A stretch of 64,000 bases of DNA from Pristionchus mayeri (Eukaryota > Nematoda > Chromadorea > Rhabditida > Neodiplogasteridae), in contig BTRK01000004.1 of assembly GCA_036245805.1 (NCBI GenBank), positions 41,132,907 through 41,196,906 of the forward strand. The letters run 5' to 3'. Of this stretch, positions 10,261 through 21,228 are shown in pieces. The stretch's first letter is position 1. Each line of letters opens with the position of its first letter. Below the pieces are notes generated by a model. That model worked only from the letters and a program-made list of their open reading frames with translations. It was not told where the DNA came from and made no database searches. The translations under genes and the position numbers were made by a program.

Positions 10261-10831
10261 ATGAGGTTGCAAGCATTCCGGTCAACGACCAATTTCTCTG
10301 GCACAGAGCACAGTTATGGCAGGTGTCGCATCATTTGCCAAAAATTAATTACACATGAAAAGGTGGAGGTCATTGGCGTATTATTGCTTCGTCACTTGAT
10401 TAGGTCGAAACTACTCAATATTATATCGATACAATTCAAACTATCAAAAAATGATCCCGAACGCCTCTTCTATCTACGTCTCCAGTTGTGATCTGCTCAC
10501 TACCAACGCCTCGAGGAAGGATGGACGGCAGAAATATCTATGAGTTTTTTTTCATCACCGCTGCAACACAGACGATGGGATGACAAAGCCCACCATGCGT
10601 GGAAAAGACAAATACCTTTACCCTTTGATTTATGGTTTCAGTAATTACTTATCTCGAATGGGAGAGCTCCGCAATTGTTAGTCGTAGATAGTTGTTCCAC
10701 AAAACAAAAATATTTTAAAAACATATTGCGTACGCAAAAGCCTTCTTCATCCCCACTTTCACTAAGTTGATGGGTTAGGGTGAGCAGTCGAATGAGACCA
10801 GCGAAGAAAACGAGAGAAGAATCGAGCAGAA
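10261..10831. other. No gene seen (left arm)
   Basis: Two short open frames on opposite strands show no recognisable domain and no homologue elsewhere in the window. Mirror: 31354-31924. Confidence 0.4.
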
Positions 10832-11126
10832 GGGAATGGTAGGCGCGCACCGTAAAATCATCAAAAGTGGCCTACCAGATCTTGTATGTGGACAAGCAAT
10901 CCTTTCTCAAAAAGTGCACATATTGATCTTTGATCTTTTATAATCGATCGGTAGAAATTTACACGTGAGTGCTCTCGCATATTCACTTGATTTCAACCTG
11001 AGCATTGTAAAAGATCAATGATCAATATGTGCACTTTTTGAAAATGAATTCCTAATCCATATTAGATGCAGTACAAGATTTGGTAGGCCACTTCTGACAA
11101 TTTTACGGTGCGCATCTATCGTTCCC
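10832..11126. mobile_element. ~295-bp hairpin MITE with GCGCACCGTAAAAT ends (left arm)
   Basis: Both ends carry GCGCACCGTAAAAT and AGTGGCCTACCA in inverted orientation, and the inner arms carry AAAAAGTGCACATATTGATC. The loop is about 10940-11010. No coding capacity. Mirror: 31059-31353. Confidence 0.8.
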
Positions 11127-11455
11127 TTGTAAGAACATGGAGAGTAATACGATTATGCTGTCAATGATGCAGAATGCAAGGAAGTGGTCAAGGTTGGACC
11201 GTTTTCGTTTTTTTTTGCATTTTTAAACACATTCTACGAAAAGAAACTGAAGTACTGGTTTATAATACAACCTATGATCGATATGAAACACAACATCGAC
11301 TCCCCCAAAAACAGTTTTCCAGGACTGGGAAACCCTCGAAAATGTTATATAAACCCTTACCGTTTCATCCAGCCGTGCGAGGACCTTGATCATCTTAGTG
11401 AAAGTGGCCAGACCCTCCGACAGCTGAGAGCGTAACAATGACCACTATGGTTGGC
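11127..11455. other. No gene seen (left arm)
   Basis: Three overlapping 71-83 codon frames on both strands cover this stretch; none resembles a known protein. Mirror: 30730-31058. Confidence 0.4.
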
Positions 11456-13412
11456 TATTCGAGATTTGCAACGTTGCATCACGCTCGCGCTTTATTACCA
11501 CGTGTATCACGAGTCAGTGGAGGTGGCCACGAACAATTTCTAAAAAAATATTTTTAAAATCGGTCATACTGGGGTATATTACTATCCCAGACATAAGAAT
11601 ACGAATGATCCAGGCTATTTGTCCGAGAGCCGTCAATTAGGAATTCTCCGGTTTTGTTCCCGGCTATACCGTATATCAGCTCCCAGATAAGCTAGGGAGA
11701 CGGCAATGGTCTTAAAAAATGCAGAAAATTATTTTGATAAACTTTTATGTTGAAAGTGAATTGCGAAACTCAAAAGGGAAAAGTCTTTAGCTGAAAAACT
11801 GAATTCCAGAGAGAAAAACGAATATTTTCGCAATGGTGTACGAGAGTTCCTGGGAATTTTATTGCATATTTTGGAAGAACAACTTCTGCATTGTATAATA
11901 AAAAAATAAAAATGGCAAAACGGTGGGGGTTCATAGTCTCATTTTTCGCATTCAATGTGTAGTAGTCGGAACTTCAGTTCTGAAATTCCAAAAATTATCA
12001 TTCCGGTTAACTATATTTCACTCCCTGGTACCTTTTTATGATGTTTCCAAACCATTAAAGTTAAATTACTGTCCGAAATGCGAAATTTCGAACTTTTGAA
12101 AAATACGCTTTTCGCATCCTGGGATGAGCACGATTTTCATCATTTAAATCTTAAAATTTATAAACACGGTACGGTCAAATATAGTCGATTGTGATAGTAT
12201 ATGCCACGGTCAACGAAAGTAATACCATGCCGCACCATCGAAAGTTGTATTCTTCTCAAATTTATCTGACAAATATCGCTCCAGTGAAGGTTCGTAAACA
12301 GATAAAATTGTTTTATGATACGATTATTGAGAATATCGATACAATTAAATATGCAAAATTTTCTTGGGGGCAGGTGAGTCCGAAAAAAACAATTAAAGTT
12401 CCACTAATTGTAATGTTTCTGAAAATCAAGATTTGCAAATCTCATTTTTTTAGAATTTCTAAAATTAGGTAATATGAAATGTGTTATAGATTTTCAAACT
12501 CATCTACCCCCAAGAATATTTTTCATGATGTAATTGCATCGATTTTCTTAGTAATCTTACCAAAAAATAATTTTAGGTCATTATGCACCTTCGCTGGAGC
12601 GATATTTGTCAGATAAATTTGAAAAGAATACAACTTTCGATGGTGCGGCATGGTATTACTTTCGTTGACCGTGGCATATACTATCACAATCGACTGTATT
12701 TGACCGTACCGTGTTTATAAATTTTAAGTTTTAAATGATGAAATCGTGCTCATCCCAGGATGCGAAAAGCGTATTTTTCAAAAATTCGAAATTTCGAATT
12801 TCGGACAGTATTTTAACTGTAATGGTTTGGAAACATCATAAAAAGGTACCAGAAAGTGAAATATAGTTAACCGGAATGATAATTTTTGGAATTTCAGAAC
12901 TGAAGTTCCGACTACTACACATTGAATGCGAAAAATGAGACTATGAACCCCCACCGTTTTGTCATTTTTATTTTTTTATTATACAATACGGAAGTTGTTC
13001 TTCCAAAATATGCAATAAAATTACCAGGAACTCTCGTACATCATTGCGAAAATATTTGTTTTTCTCTCTGGAATTCAGTTTTTCAGCTAAAGAATTTTTC
13101 CTTTTGAGTTTCGCAATTCACTTTCAACATCAAAGTTTCTCAAAATAATTTTGTGCATTTCTTAAGACCATTGCCGTCTCTCTATCTTATCTGGGAGCTG
13201 ATATACGGCATAGCCGGGAACAAAACCGGAGAATTCCTAATTGACGGCTCTCGGACAAATAACCTGGATCATTCGTATTCTTATGTCTGGGATAGTAATA
13301 TACCCCAGTATTACCGATTTTAAAAATATTTTTTAGAAATTGTTCGCGATGGACTTATTATTCTTCATCGACTCGTGATACCTGTGTTACAACGTTGCAA
13401 TCTCGTAATCGA
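11456..13412. mobile_element. ~2-kb foldback transposon with ~830-bp arms (left arm)
   Basis: 11456-12290 pairs with 12585-13412 in inverted orientation; the outer ends read CGAGAT(T)TGCAACGTTG. The arms hold conserved blocks such as TATCCCAGACATAAGAATAC and AACTGAAGTTCCGACTACTA. The loop (12291-12584) has a frame ending KYAKFSWGQ before a donor-like GTGAGT, possibly part of an internal gene remnant, unidentified. A diverged fragment lies at 60380-60755. Mirror: 28140-30729, where a 633-bp stretch is tandemly duplicated. Confidence 0.85.
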
Positions 13413-13721
13413 ATATTAATTCTTCTGTAAGAGCACAACGGCCAAAATACTATTATCAGGAACTGCAAACCATGCACTCTTACATGTTTTGCAACCTAAA
13501 ATCGATTGGACAGAGGATACAATACAAGGACGGTACAATAATATTGTTTGCTTATTGGAAGGCTCAAAAGGAACAAACTACCTCGGAAAGGAAAGATACT
13601 TTCATAAAGCGCGCGTGGAACCAGGATTCACCTACTATCGCTCAAAATGCGCATGTCACAGACAGTTCGCAATATCTATCAGTTCGACAATCCGTACACT
13701 TTTTCATGCAAAAATTCACTT
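13413..13721 (-). repeat. Downstream segment of the GMPPB-bearing repeat R1 (left arm)
   Basis: On the minus strand, GTGCGCTTTATGAA-like, CTTTCCGAGG and GATTTTAGGTTGCAAAACATG match 55555-55740, the sequence just after GMPPB copy d. This shows that the repeat unit is larger than the gene fragment. The overlapping 96- and 78-codon frames on the plus strand are antisense to it. Mirror: 27831-28139. Confidence 0.6.
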
Positions 13722-14017
13722 TTAAAGGGGTGCTCCGGGGAATGTTCAGCCGCCCATGGTGACAGTGTGGATATTGTAGAGGCCACTAACCCGATCAGAA
13801 ATCACTTTGTCCGAAGTTTCACAGATGACTCTGAGGCTATTTACATACGCGCAAAGTTCATTGATAGCGCAGGGTCGTGACTGATTCTTTTATGTTTCAC
13901 TTGCTGTACTTCACACTCGCCTCTTTTTCGGGCTAAATTCATTACAGTTTCCCATTGAGAGCGCAGAATTTTCGTGGTGGGACTCCCTAACATTCATTCC
14001 CCGGAGCACTCCTTTAA
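13722..14017. mobile_element. ~296-bp TTAA-site MITE, GGGGTGCTCCGGGGAATG family (left arm)
   Basis: The ends are TTAAAGGGGTGCTCCGGGGA and its inverse TCCCCGGAGCACTCCTTTAA; TTAA lies at both borders (13722-13725, 14014-14017). Other copies are at 19628-19923, 49447-49745 and 62460-62758, with a variant at 47106-47396. Mirror: 27535-27830. Confidence 0.85.
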
Positions 14018-14073
14018 GTCATTGTTTTCCGACGATAATGCATAATGAAGGTATTCTCGCACCATATCAGGTC

Positions 14074-14110
14074 GCACATCTGTAGTATAGTCCACGATGA
14101 CGTTACCACG
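14074..14110 (-). pseudogene. GMPPB exon scrap RGNVIVD (left arm)
   Basis: The minus strand at 14110-14090 encodes RGNVIVD, identical to the start of the beta-helix exon in copy d (55350-55370). Homology ends abruptly after GTGGAC. It belongs to the same degraded copy as the pieces at 18600-19040, now separated by transposon insertions. Mirror: 27442-27478. Confidence 0.6.
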
Positions 14111-14309
14111 GATATGAGGAGCTCAGGGAGAGATAAAAAATCGCCACCAAAAGAGCGCCACCAACACATATTATCCCCCTAAACTGAAAAAAGATCAAAG
14201 ATCAACAAATTATCCCACCAGTCGCTCGGGGGACGGTGACCGTTTTATGTGCTACAGGTAGAGGGTCTGGAATGAAATAACAATCCACCTTCCGTGGGAA
14301 GGTGGCGTA

Positions 14310-14687
14310 TCCTGGCTTTGCAATCAAAGTCAACAGCTGAGTGAATAATGACAAAATCTCAATTCAATTAAAGTAATGAGATCATACTATTCAAAACAAT
14401 CAGTTCAATAAAAGTCCCAGGATCAACAGCCAAAATTCGCTCACTATTTTCGACAATCTCCGTTATAATTCAATGTCATAAGTTGAATTTGAAAATTTTT
14501 TCAATTATTTTTATGTGGAAATATTCAGATTTCTTCGTGAGATTTCAGAAAATAGTGTGCGAATTTTGGCTGTTGATCCTGGGACTTTTATTGAACTGAT
14601 AGTTTTGAATAGTATGATCTCACTACTTTCATTGATTGAGATTTTGCCAAAATTCACTCAGCTGTTGACTTTGCTTGCAAAGCCAGG
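14310..14687. mobile_element. ~380-bp hairpin repeat (left arm)
   Basis: CCTGGCTTTGCAATCAAAGTC at 14311 pairs with its near-inverse ending AAAGCCAGG at 14687. The arms (~185 bp) contain TTCAATAAAAGTCCCAGGAT. An 81-codon frame (14515-14760) is simply one arm read through. Mirror: 26865-27242. Confidence 0.75.
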
Positions 14688-14693
14688 ACACGC

Positions 14694-16522
14694 GGGGGGC
14701 GGACATTTGCAAAAGGGACATTTGCACAACTCGACGCCGTTCGCTGGAGAGTTGGTCTAGCAACTTGGGGGTTGTACCATCGCAACCAGTATGCGCTCCT
14801 CTACCACACGCTGGTTAGATCCTGTGATTAGGTGATTATGAGTTTCAACGTATAGGGGTTCATGGAAATCCCAAAACCATGAACCCCTATACGTTGAAAC
14901 TCATAATCACCTATTCAAAGGATCTAACCAGCTCTGGTCTGCTCTACCAAGTCGGTCACCAAATGAAAACCCAAGTCGGTAGTGGGTTTGGTCCAGCAGT
15001 TGGGAAATGACTTGGCCACCGACTTGGGAACGCATGCCACTTGGATTTCACTTGGGATTCAGCACTTGGATTCCACTTGGTTTCCACTCTTCCCTGCACC
15101 CCCCCCCCCCTTCTTCCCCTCCATACCGTTTCCCTTCCCTTTGCTCTTTTGTGATTCGTAAGTATCATAATTTATCATAATAAGAAGTACAATTTGAAAT
15201 ACAATACAGCTTAAGCACACAATACCGCTAGTGACAGAATGATCAAATAGTTAAAAGCGAGGATCAAATTTAAAACAACAATGTTACATTCAAAAGTACG
15301 AATATTAACTAATAAGAAACTGGCTTCAATTTATATATACATTAGGCAAGATCGATCGAAATTAACCTGAAAAAAGATGCTTATTACCTCCCACCCTCCT
15401 CACCTGATTTCTGAATTGGATTAATAAACACGCCTTAATTCCAAACATGGAGTTATTGTTTAAAACGTAGAATCAATTGCTGAAACAGAATATAAAGTAA
15501 AAAGTGTCTAGCTAGCTTCACAACATAATGCTGGGTTGAAATAGGCTTCAAGCCAGATTGAAACGCCGTTTTGTCATGTCTAGTGAAAAGGCACTGGTAT
15601 AGAAGCTCAGGCTAGCCAAGAAAGACCAAATCGTTTTTCCAGTTTAACTAATTAGAGCCCACTGCGAGAATACACCCATTTTTGGGAATGCTTGGGCTTC
15701 TATGTCAGTGTCAATCAGTTAAGAATAAATTAACTTACCGGTGATTTATTGATCGAATATAATTCCATACAATATTAACAAAACGCGTCCTTCACCATTT
15801 CAACATGATACAATTCGAAGTGGCCTGAAACGGAATAATTATAAAATAATCGTACCTGACTTTGATTTACTCCTCCTTATGAAATCCACACTTGAGCAAA
15901 ATAATCTTCCGTCTATGCAAAGTGTTTGCTTCCTGACACAAGAGCAGATTATACAGTCCAGTTGGTTTCCCATGGAAAACTGTGCGCCCCGGGTAACCCC
16001 CAGTGACCCCCAATGACCCCACGGGTTTTGCGTGTTCAGCTTTGAGAGAATTGGGCCTAAATTGGTTTCGTTGTGTTCAGCATGCAATTCTGCATCGAAT
16101 CATATACTGTTTGTACTATTAAAAGTTTTAATATTACTATAGGTCGAAAACATGTTGGGTGGGTCGCACAGCCTTTGAGTGATAAAACTCAATAAAATAA
16201 ACATTAAAAACAACGAAAACGAAGAAGGCGTTGCTTTTATTTTGACTTTTACTTGAACGAGCACGCCACTTGTTGGCCGACTTGGGGAATCCACTTGGAT
16301 TTCATTTGGGTTTCTCTCACCCCTGTACTCATTTGGTAACCGACTTGGAAACAGCGTTCTACCCCCTTCCCATTTGGTGACCGACTTGGTAGAGCAGACC
16401 AGAGATGGTGTGGTAGAGGAGCGCATACTGGTTACAATGGTACAACCCCCAAGTGGCTAGACCAACTCTCCAGCGAACGGCGCCGAGTTGTGCAAATGTC
16501 CCTTTTGCAAATGTCCACCCCC
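14694..16522. mobile_element. ~1.8-kb inverted-repeat element with subterminal CCAAGT arrays (left arm)
   Basis: The ends read GGGGGG-GGACATTTGCAAAAG inward, followed by ~110 bp of matching inverted repeat. Inside each end lies an array of ACTTGG/CCAAGT hexamers spaced roughly 10-25 bases apart: 14945-15100 on the left and 16255-16395 on the right. Arrays of this kind are commonly transposase-binding sites. The interior (15170-16100) shows only short frames. A C13-like run at ~15099-15111 adds instability. Mirror: 24334-26858, where the interior is larger. Confidence 0.7.
14811..14931. repeat. Near-perfect 121-bp hairpin inside the CCAAGT element (left arm)
   Basis: CTGGTTAGATCC...CCCCTATACGTTGAAACTC pairs with its reverse around a loop of about 11 bases near 14870. 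The stem core GTTTCAACGTATAGGGG is shared with 2264-2611. Mirror: 26621-26741. Confidence 0.8.
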
Positions 16523-17139
16523 CGGATACGCCACCTTCCCATGGAAGGTGGATCTCGGGACTTTTATTGGCGCGGAGCGATTAATTTGTTTCCGTGATTA
16601 TCGACTTCTCTATAGTGCATTGAATGGACAGAAAGAGGAATCTCGGCTCGGGTCTAATGGAGTCGTATGATTCGAGTGATGCATGGAGTCGTTAGCTGAT
16701 ATAATTATGCTTTAATTGAGGGGAAAACATTGCCTCATTAGGTATTTTCCCTGTGGGCTAGTATAAAGCATCTTAGGTCGGAAGCTTTCAACTCTCTCCT
16801 CCTCCCTCTCCTCTCCCAGAGGGTACAAATCTGAAAGTGCCCGTTCGAAACCAACAAACCATGCCACCATGGATAATTTTACACGCTGCTTCCAAATATG
16901 GAAATTATTTTACTCTAGCATCAATTGTGTTTCTCGCTTCCAAAGACTGTTGACAACTTGAGACGACTCGCGTGTTTACGACCGTTGACCTGTCCGAGCG
17001 AGAGAGGCGCGGGGAGGGAGAGAGGAGAAGGAGGCAGAGGGACAGAATCGCGCGGGAAAATGTTTGAAAGGCGTCAGCACCTACAGATGGAAACCAATCC
17101 TTTTGAAATTAAGCACATTTGATTCGCCGTATCAATCTT
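16523..17139. other. No gene seen (left arm)
   Basis: It starts with a short hairpin (GCCACCTTCCCATGGAAGGTGG-like, also at 14285-14305). The rest has 60-65 codon chance frames and a GAGAGGGA-rich purine tract at 16995-17045. Mirror: 23717-24333. Confidence 0.4.
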
Positions 17140-17560
17140 AGTCTCCAGTAGACCGGTAGGAACTTGGATTTTCCATTGAGAGCTTGGATAGCCGAAAATG
17201 TGCCCGAACCGCCAGAGGGGTCAAAATTTCGATCTTTGAAGGCGATTTTCGCACCTTTCCAGTAGGAATTTCACAATTCTGAAAAGTCTCTAGGCGGGCA
17301 ACCGTGTACGCTCTATCGAATGAGCTATAACACGTCTCTCTACGATGCTCGCGGACCCAACTCAAAAAACCGGGACGCCACGAAATCGACAAAAAGTGGA
17401 GTCAGCCTGAGGCACTTCCGGTTGTGATAGAGATTTGAAATTTCGGATTTAGCATCTTTTATGTTCCTGCAGAAGATCCCCAAAAAATGGATACTTGGAT
17501 TTGAGTTTGAACGGATGTCGATACCCTACCCTCTCAGGAACCTTTCCGACCATGGGAATT
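17140..17560. repeat. Dispersed repeat R3, copy 2 (left arm)
   Basis: Collinear with 5480-5815; shares the blocks named there. The minus-strand 84-codon frame (17392-17138) is part of the repeat and is not conserved as a frame in copy 1. Mirror: 23296-23716. Confidence 0.65.
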
Positions 17561-17581
17561 TCTCGTTTCCCGGCCAAAATT

Positions 17582-17604
17582 GCCCCGGCGCTTTGCGCCG
17601 GGGC
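17582..17604. repeat. GC-rich perfect hairpin (left arm)
   Basis: GCCCCGGCGC, a TTT loop, then GCGCCGGGGC, set in otherwise AT-rich DNA inside remnants of the GMPPB repeat. Mirror: 23252-23274. Confidence 0.7.
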
Positions 17605-17670
17605 TAATTGTGTAATTATTTGGACTACCTGCTAATTGCGCATTAGAATGGTTTGTCCCTTGAATATAAG

Positions 17671-18443
17671 TAGGGACCACAAGGGGTACAGCCGAAATGA
17701 AGCTATGCCGCCCTAACTATGCTCAAACTGCCCGCTGGGATCCAAATAAGATCATGCTTTTGGCCGTTTGTCGATATCTTTTCTCAGAATCACACTAGAC
17801 CTCATAAACTTCGAGAAAATGTGTCAACGGAGAGCGGTAGGAGAACGAGACGAGGGAGAGAGGGGCGGAGCCTTTTCCGATCCTCCCCTAGTCAAATCGC
17901 CAAAAATTTGAGCAGAGCTCCGCCCTTTCCCGGTTGCGCCTTATCCCTGTGAGGAAAGGCTAGAGAGCGAAGCGGCGCACTCTTCTTTAGAGCGCGCGCT
18001 CTCTACTCACGCCGGGGCAGAAACAGGCGAGAGGAGAGGGAGGAGAGGGAGAGAGGAAGACGGCGATCTTTTAGAACAGGCACCGACTGGTTTACTTAGA
18101 ATCACAGAGAGGGAAATCAATATTTTTTCGATTATTTTCACCAACTTGTTTGAATGATTGCTGGCTATCATAATTTCACTATTCAAACCTTGTATCACAA
18201 TTTTACTGCTCACGCATAGCAAAAATCTGGGAAAACGATGGATCGCGTTATAAAGTTCGATTTTTCAACGCGACAGCTGCAAAATCTGTTTTTTGAATAG
18301 TGAAATATCGAAAGCACACAGGGAGAGCTTTCGAATTCTTTTTTGATCAAGTCATTTGGTTAAGAATGAACGCTGTGATTGTTCTATCTTGCTTTCGAGG
18401 GGCAATCGTGTCAGAAGGAAGTGGGCGGAGCTTGTGGTCCCTA
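17671..18443 (+). mobile_element. hAT-like MITE, copy 3 (left arm)
   Basis: The ends are a perfect inverted pair, TAGGGACCACAAG and CTTGTGGTCCCTA. The 8-bp target duplication AATATAAG is perfect at 17663-17670 and 18444-18451. It inserted into the GMPPB-bearing repeat. It is more diverged from copies 1 and 2 than they are from each other, so it marks an older subfamily or burst. Mirror: 22413-23185. Confidence 0.9.
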
Positions 18444-18599
18444 AATATAAGAGCAGGTGCTGCAGCACTCAATCACCATGCCTACTTTTCAAAGAAACCA
18501 AGGGAAACACAGCATTAGTTTGAGAATCTGCATTCATTATTCCGTATCCATAGTTCATATCAAATTAAATAATTCTGAAATATGGTAAATAAATATTTT

Positions 18600-19040
18600 T
18601 TTAAAAATTTATCCATGAGGAAATCTTGTCTGACGTCCATTCAGAATCCGAACGAATGAAAATAATTTGCGATCAGCAGCTACCAACGCGAACACCTTAG
18701 ATTATTATTTTTACTGCTATAATTTTGAATAATCTTTAAAAGATATCATCACAATACAAATCCTTCTCATTGATCCGAATCTCCATCTAGGTGGAAGTGT
18801 GTTTCGAATTGTCACGGAAAGAGTGTAACTCAGGTTTTCGCTAATAAGTTGATGACATGGAACGAAATAAAATATTCAGATAGTGTGATCAATATTCAAC
18901 AAGCCAACTATTATAGTATTCTCAATATGTGCTACTGTATATCATTCTCTAACGAAGTCGGCTTAAGCGGGATTCTATCGAGAACTGCGGGGGAGGGGAT
19001 GTTGAGACCCGCGTTGTTTTTGTTGATTTTTTAAAAACTG
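18600..19040 (-). pseudogene. GMPPB fragment, copy b (left arm)
   Basis: Minus strand. 19027-18947 matches the [13 protein letters not shown] exon (NAG, PAVLD, KPTS still readable, with several substitutions). 18643-18641 is the same TGA found in copies a and d within the GF(stop)MDV motif, and upstream the LYAF block is degraded. The first exon is immediately preceded by the same intron remnant (GGCCACTAAAATCCTGAATGGC) as copy d. Mirror: 21816-22256. Confidence 0.7.
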
Positions 19041-19313
19041 ACATGTTATATTTTTTATCATACTTGTGGCCACGTTACTGACAATCCTCAATCTCACAAT
19101 CTAATATGCAACATATGCAACCTCAAAGTGCAATGTACAATTAGATGTTGCCATTCAGGATTTTAGTGGCCCTTTTCTTGTTTCATAATGCGTACATGTA
19201 GCGAAGGAAACTCGTGAAATAGTGTACCGTGAAATATTAGGCTGGTGAGAAAGTAATGTTAGATTTTGATAATGGTTTTTGAACTCCCATAAAATCCTTT
19301 TCGTTAAAGAAGG

Positions 19314-19410
19314 AGTAACACGAAAAATTAGTTCAATTAGCCACTATGTGTATGTAATAGAAGCCGGAAGCCCGATAATGAAGCACTTTATAAAGTCGGA
19401 GACGGATTTC
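19314..19410 (+). mobile_element. Fragment of the GAAGGAGTAACACG-end TTAA MITE variant (left arm)
   Basis: TTAAAGAAGGAGTAACACG matches the left end of the element at 47106-47396; it fades after GAAGCCCGAT. Mirror: 21446-21542. Confidence 0.55.
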
Positions 19411-19429
19411 GGAATTTGACTGTCTTACA

Positions 19430-19600
19430 TTCCTCCTCCGTAATTCCACTGGACGAGAGAATGAGCAGTGGCGCGACTGCTCTCGTCTTTTTGCGACGAG
19501 TCAGAGAGAGACTAAACGAACTGCGAGATTACTGTTTACTAGAGTATTCATTGTTCCAAGTAAAATTATCAATGCAATGAGTTAAACGTAAAACCCTCAA
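19430..19600. repeat. Dispersed repeat R4 fragment (left arm)
   Basis: CCACTGGACGAGAGAATGAGCAG (read in two parts) and GAGATTACTGTTTACTAGA match 9785-9910. Mirror: 21256-21426. Confidence 0.6.
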
Positions 19601-19627
19601 AAATAATGAATGCAATTCGTGCAAGAT

Positions 19628-19923
19628 TTAAAGGGGTGCTCCGGGGAATGTTCAGTCACCCATAGTGACAGTGTGGATATTGTAGAGGCCACTAACCCGA
19701 TCAGAAACCACTTTATCCGAAGTTTCACAGACAGCTCTGAGGCTATTTACATACGCGCAAAGTTCATTGACAGCAAAGGGGTGTGGCTAATTCGTTTATG
19801 TTTCACTTGCTCTGCATAACGTTTGCCTCGTTTTTGGGGTAATTTGGCTACAGTTTCCCATTGCGAGAGCAATGTCTTCGTGGTGGGACTCCCTAGCATC
19901 CATTCGTGTTACCCCTTCTTTAA
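19628..19923. mobile_element. ~296-bp TTAA-site MITE, mixed-end copy (left arm)
   Basis: The left end is TTAAAGGGGTGCTCCGGGGA; the right end is GTGTTACCCCTTCTTTAA, which belongs to the GAAGGAGTAACACG variant. Both borders are TTAA. It is therefore a chimera or evolutionary intermediate between two end types. Mirror: 20933-21228. Confidence 0.75.
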
Positions 19924-20421
19924 AGATCTTAAGCTAGCTCGATCTCATATATTAGGGGTTGACTTGGCCAATGTACGCATATGTTTGAATCGCATAATGT
20001 TTTGGGTATCCTAGAAAATGAAGCTTAGTCAAATGTGAAATTTTCGCACTACTCTAAAAAAATTTTCCCTCGTATTTTGAGGGAAAAAATAGCCGTTCAT
20101 TCTTACATAGTGAACTGTGAAGCCCATAGACAGTTCTTTCGAAAAATATTGTCAACAGTAATTTGCATAAGGCCAATAACCACGGAATGTATCGATTCCA
20201 TTAATATCTTGGAGTAATCAGGGAAGTACGAAAGTCTTGCAGTACTCCTTCCCCCAAAATAAATCTCTATTTCACGCACTCATTTTGTAGATATTTCAGA
20301 AGGTTGCATCACTCGGATAGATGAGAAATTATGCGTATTCCTATCATTCATGAATCGGTAATACGATCAATGTATGTGAAGAAGTACACGCTAGGTAGGG
20401 TTGTTCGCAATTGAATATTAA
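19924..20421. other. Innermost left arm: no gene seen
   Basis: A 60-codon frame (20035-20217) and its mirror are identical because of the palindrome; nothing is recognisable in it. The last 30 bases, read from the centre outward, resemble the outer flank of the foldback element at 13412-13435. Mirror: 20435-20932. Confidence 0.4.
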
Positions 20422-20434
20422 CTTTACAGAAGAA
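20422..20434. repeat. Central spacer of the giant palindrome
   Basis: CTTTACAGAAGAA. The adjoining right-arm start TTAATATTCAATTGCGAAC together with the spacer closely matches CTTACAGAAG-AATTAATATTCGATTACGAG at 28121-28150, the edge of the foldback element. This suggests that the turning point lies at or near such an edge. Confidence 0.85.
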
Positions 20435-20932
20435 TTAATATTCAATTGCGAACAACCCTACCTAGCGTGTACTTCTTCACATACATTGATCGTATTACCG
20501 ATTCATGAATGATAGGAATACGCATAATTTCTCATCTATCCGAGTGATGCAACCTTCTGAAATATCTACAAAATGAGTGCGTGAAATAGAGATTTATTTT
20601 GGGGGAAGGAGTACTGCAAGACTTTCGTACTTCCCTGATTACTCCAAGATATTAATGGAATCGATACATTCCGTGGTTATTGGCCTTATGCAAATTACTG
20701 TTGACAATATTTTTCGAAAGAACTGCCTATGGGCTTCACAGTTCACTATGTAAGAATGAACGGCTATTTTTTCCCTCAAAATACGAGGGAAAATTTTTTT
20801 AGAGTAGTGCGAAAATTTCACATTTGACTAAGCTTCATTTTCTAGGATACCCAAAACATTATGCGATTCAAACATATGCGTACATTGGCCAAGTCAACCC
20901 CTAATATATGAGATCGAGCTAGCTTAAGATCT

Positions 20933-21228
20933 TTAAAGAAGGGGTAACACGAATGGATGCTAGGGAGTCCCACCACGAAGACATTGCTCTCGCAATGGGA
21001 AACTGTAGCCAAATTACCCCAAAAACGAGGCAAACGTTATGCAGAGCAAGTGAAACATAAACGAATTAGCCACACCCCTTTGCTGTCAATGAACTTTGCG
21101 CGTATGTAAATAGCCTCAGAGCTGTCTGTGAAACTTCGGATAAAGTGGTTTCTGATCGGGTTAGTGGCCTCTACAATATCCACACTGTCACTATGGGTGA
21201 CTGAACATTCCCCGGAGCACCCCTTTAA
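20933..21228. mobile_element. TTAA-site MITE, mirror of 19628-19923
   Basis: Right-arm partner of the mixed-end copy; same borders in inverse orientation. Confidence 0.75.

Noticed and set aside
13472..13762. Overlapping 96- and 78-codon open frames with mirrors
   Set aside because: They are antisense to the R1 repeat segment and run into a MITE end; the related stretch at 55555-55740 does not keep the frame.
15099..15111. C-run as a telomere-like or assembly-junction signal
   Set aside because: It is mirrored in the right arm and sits inside a transposon; a simple homopolymer explains it.
17582..17604. GC hairpin as a bacterial rho-independent terminator
   Set aside because: The context is eukaryotic, there is no T-run after the stem and no gene upstream.
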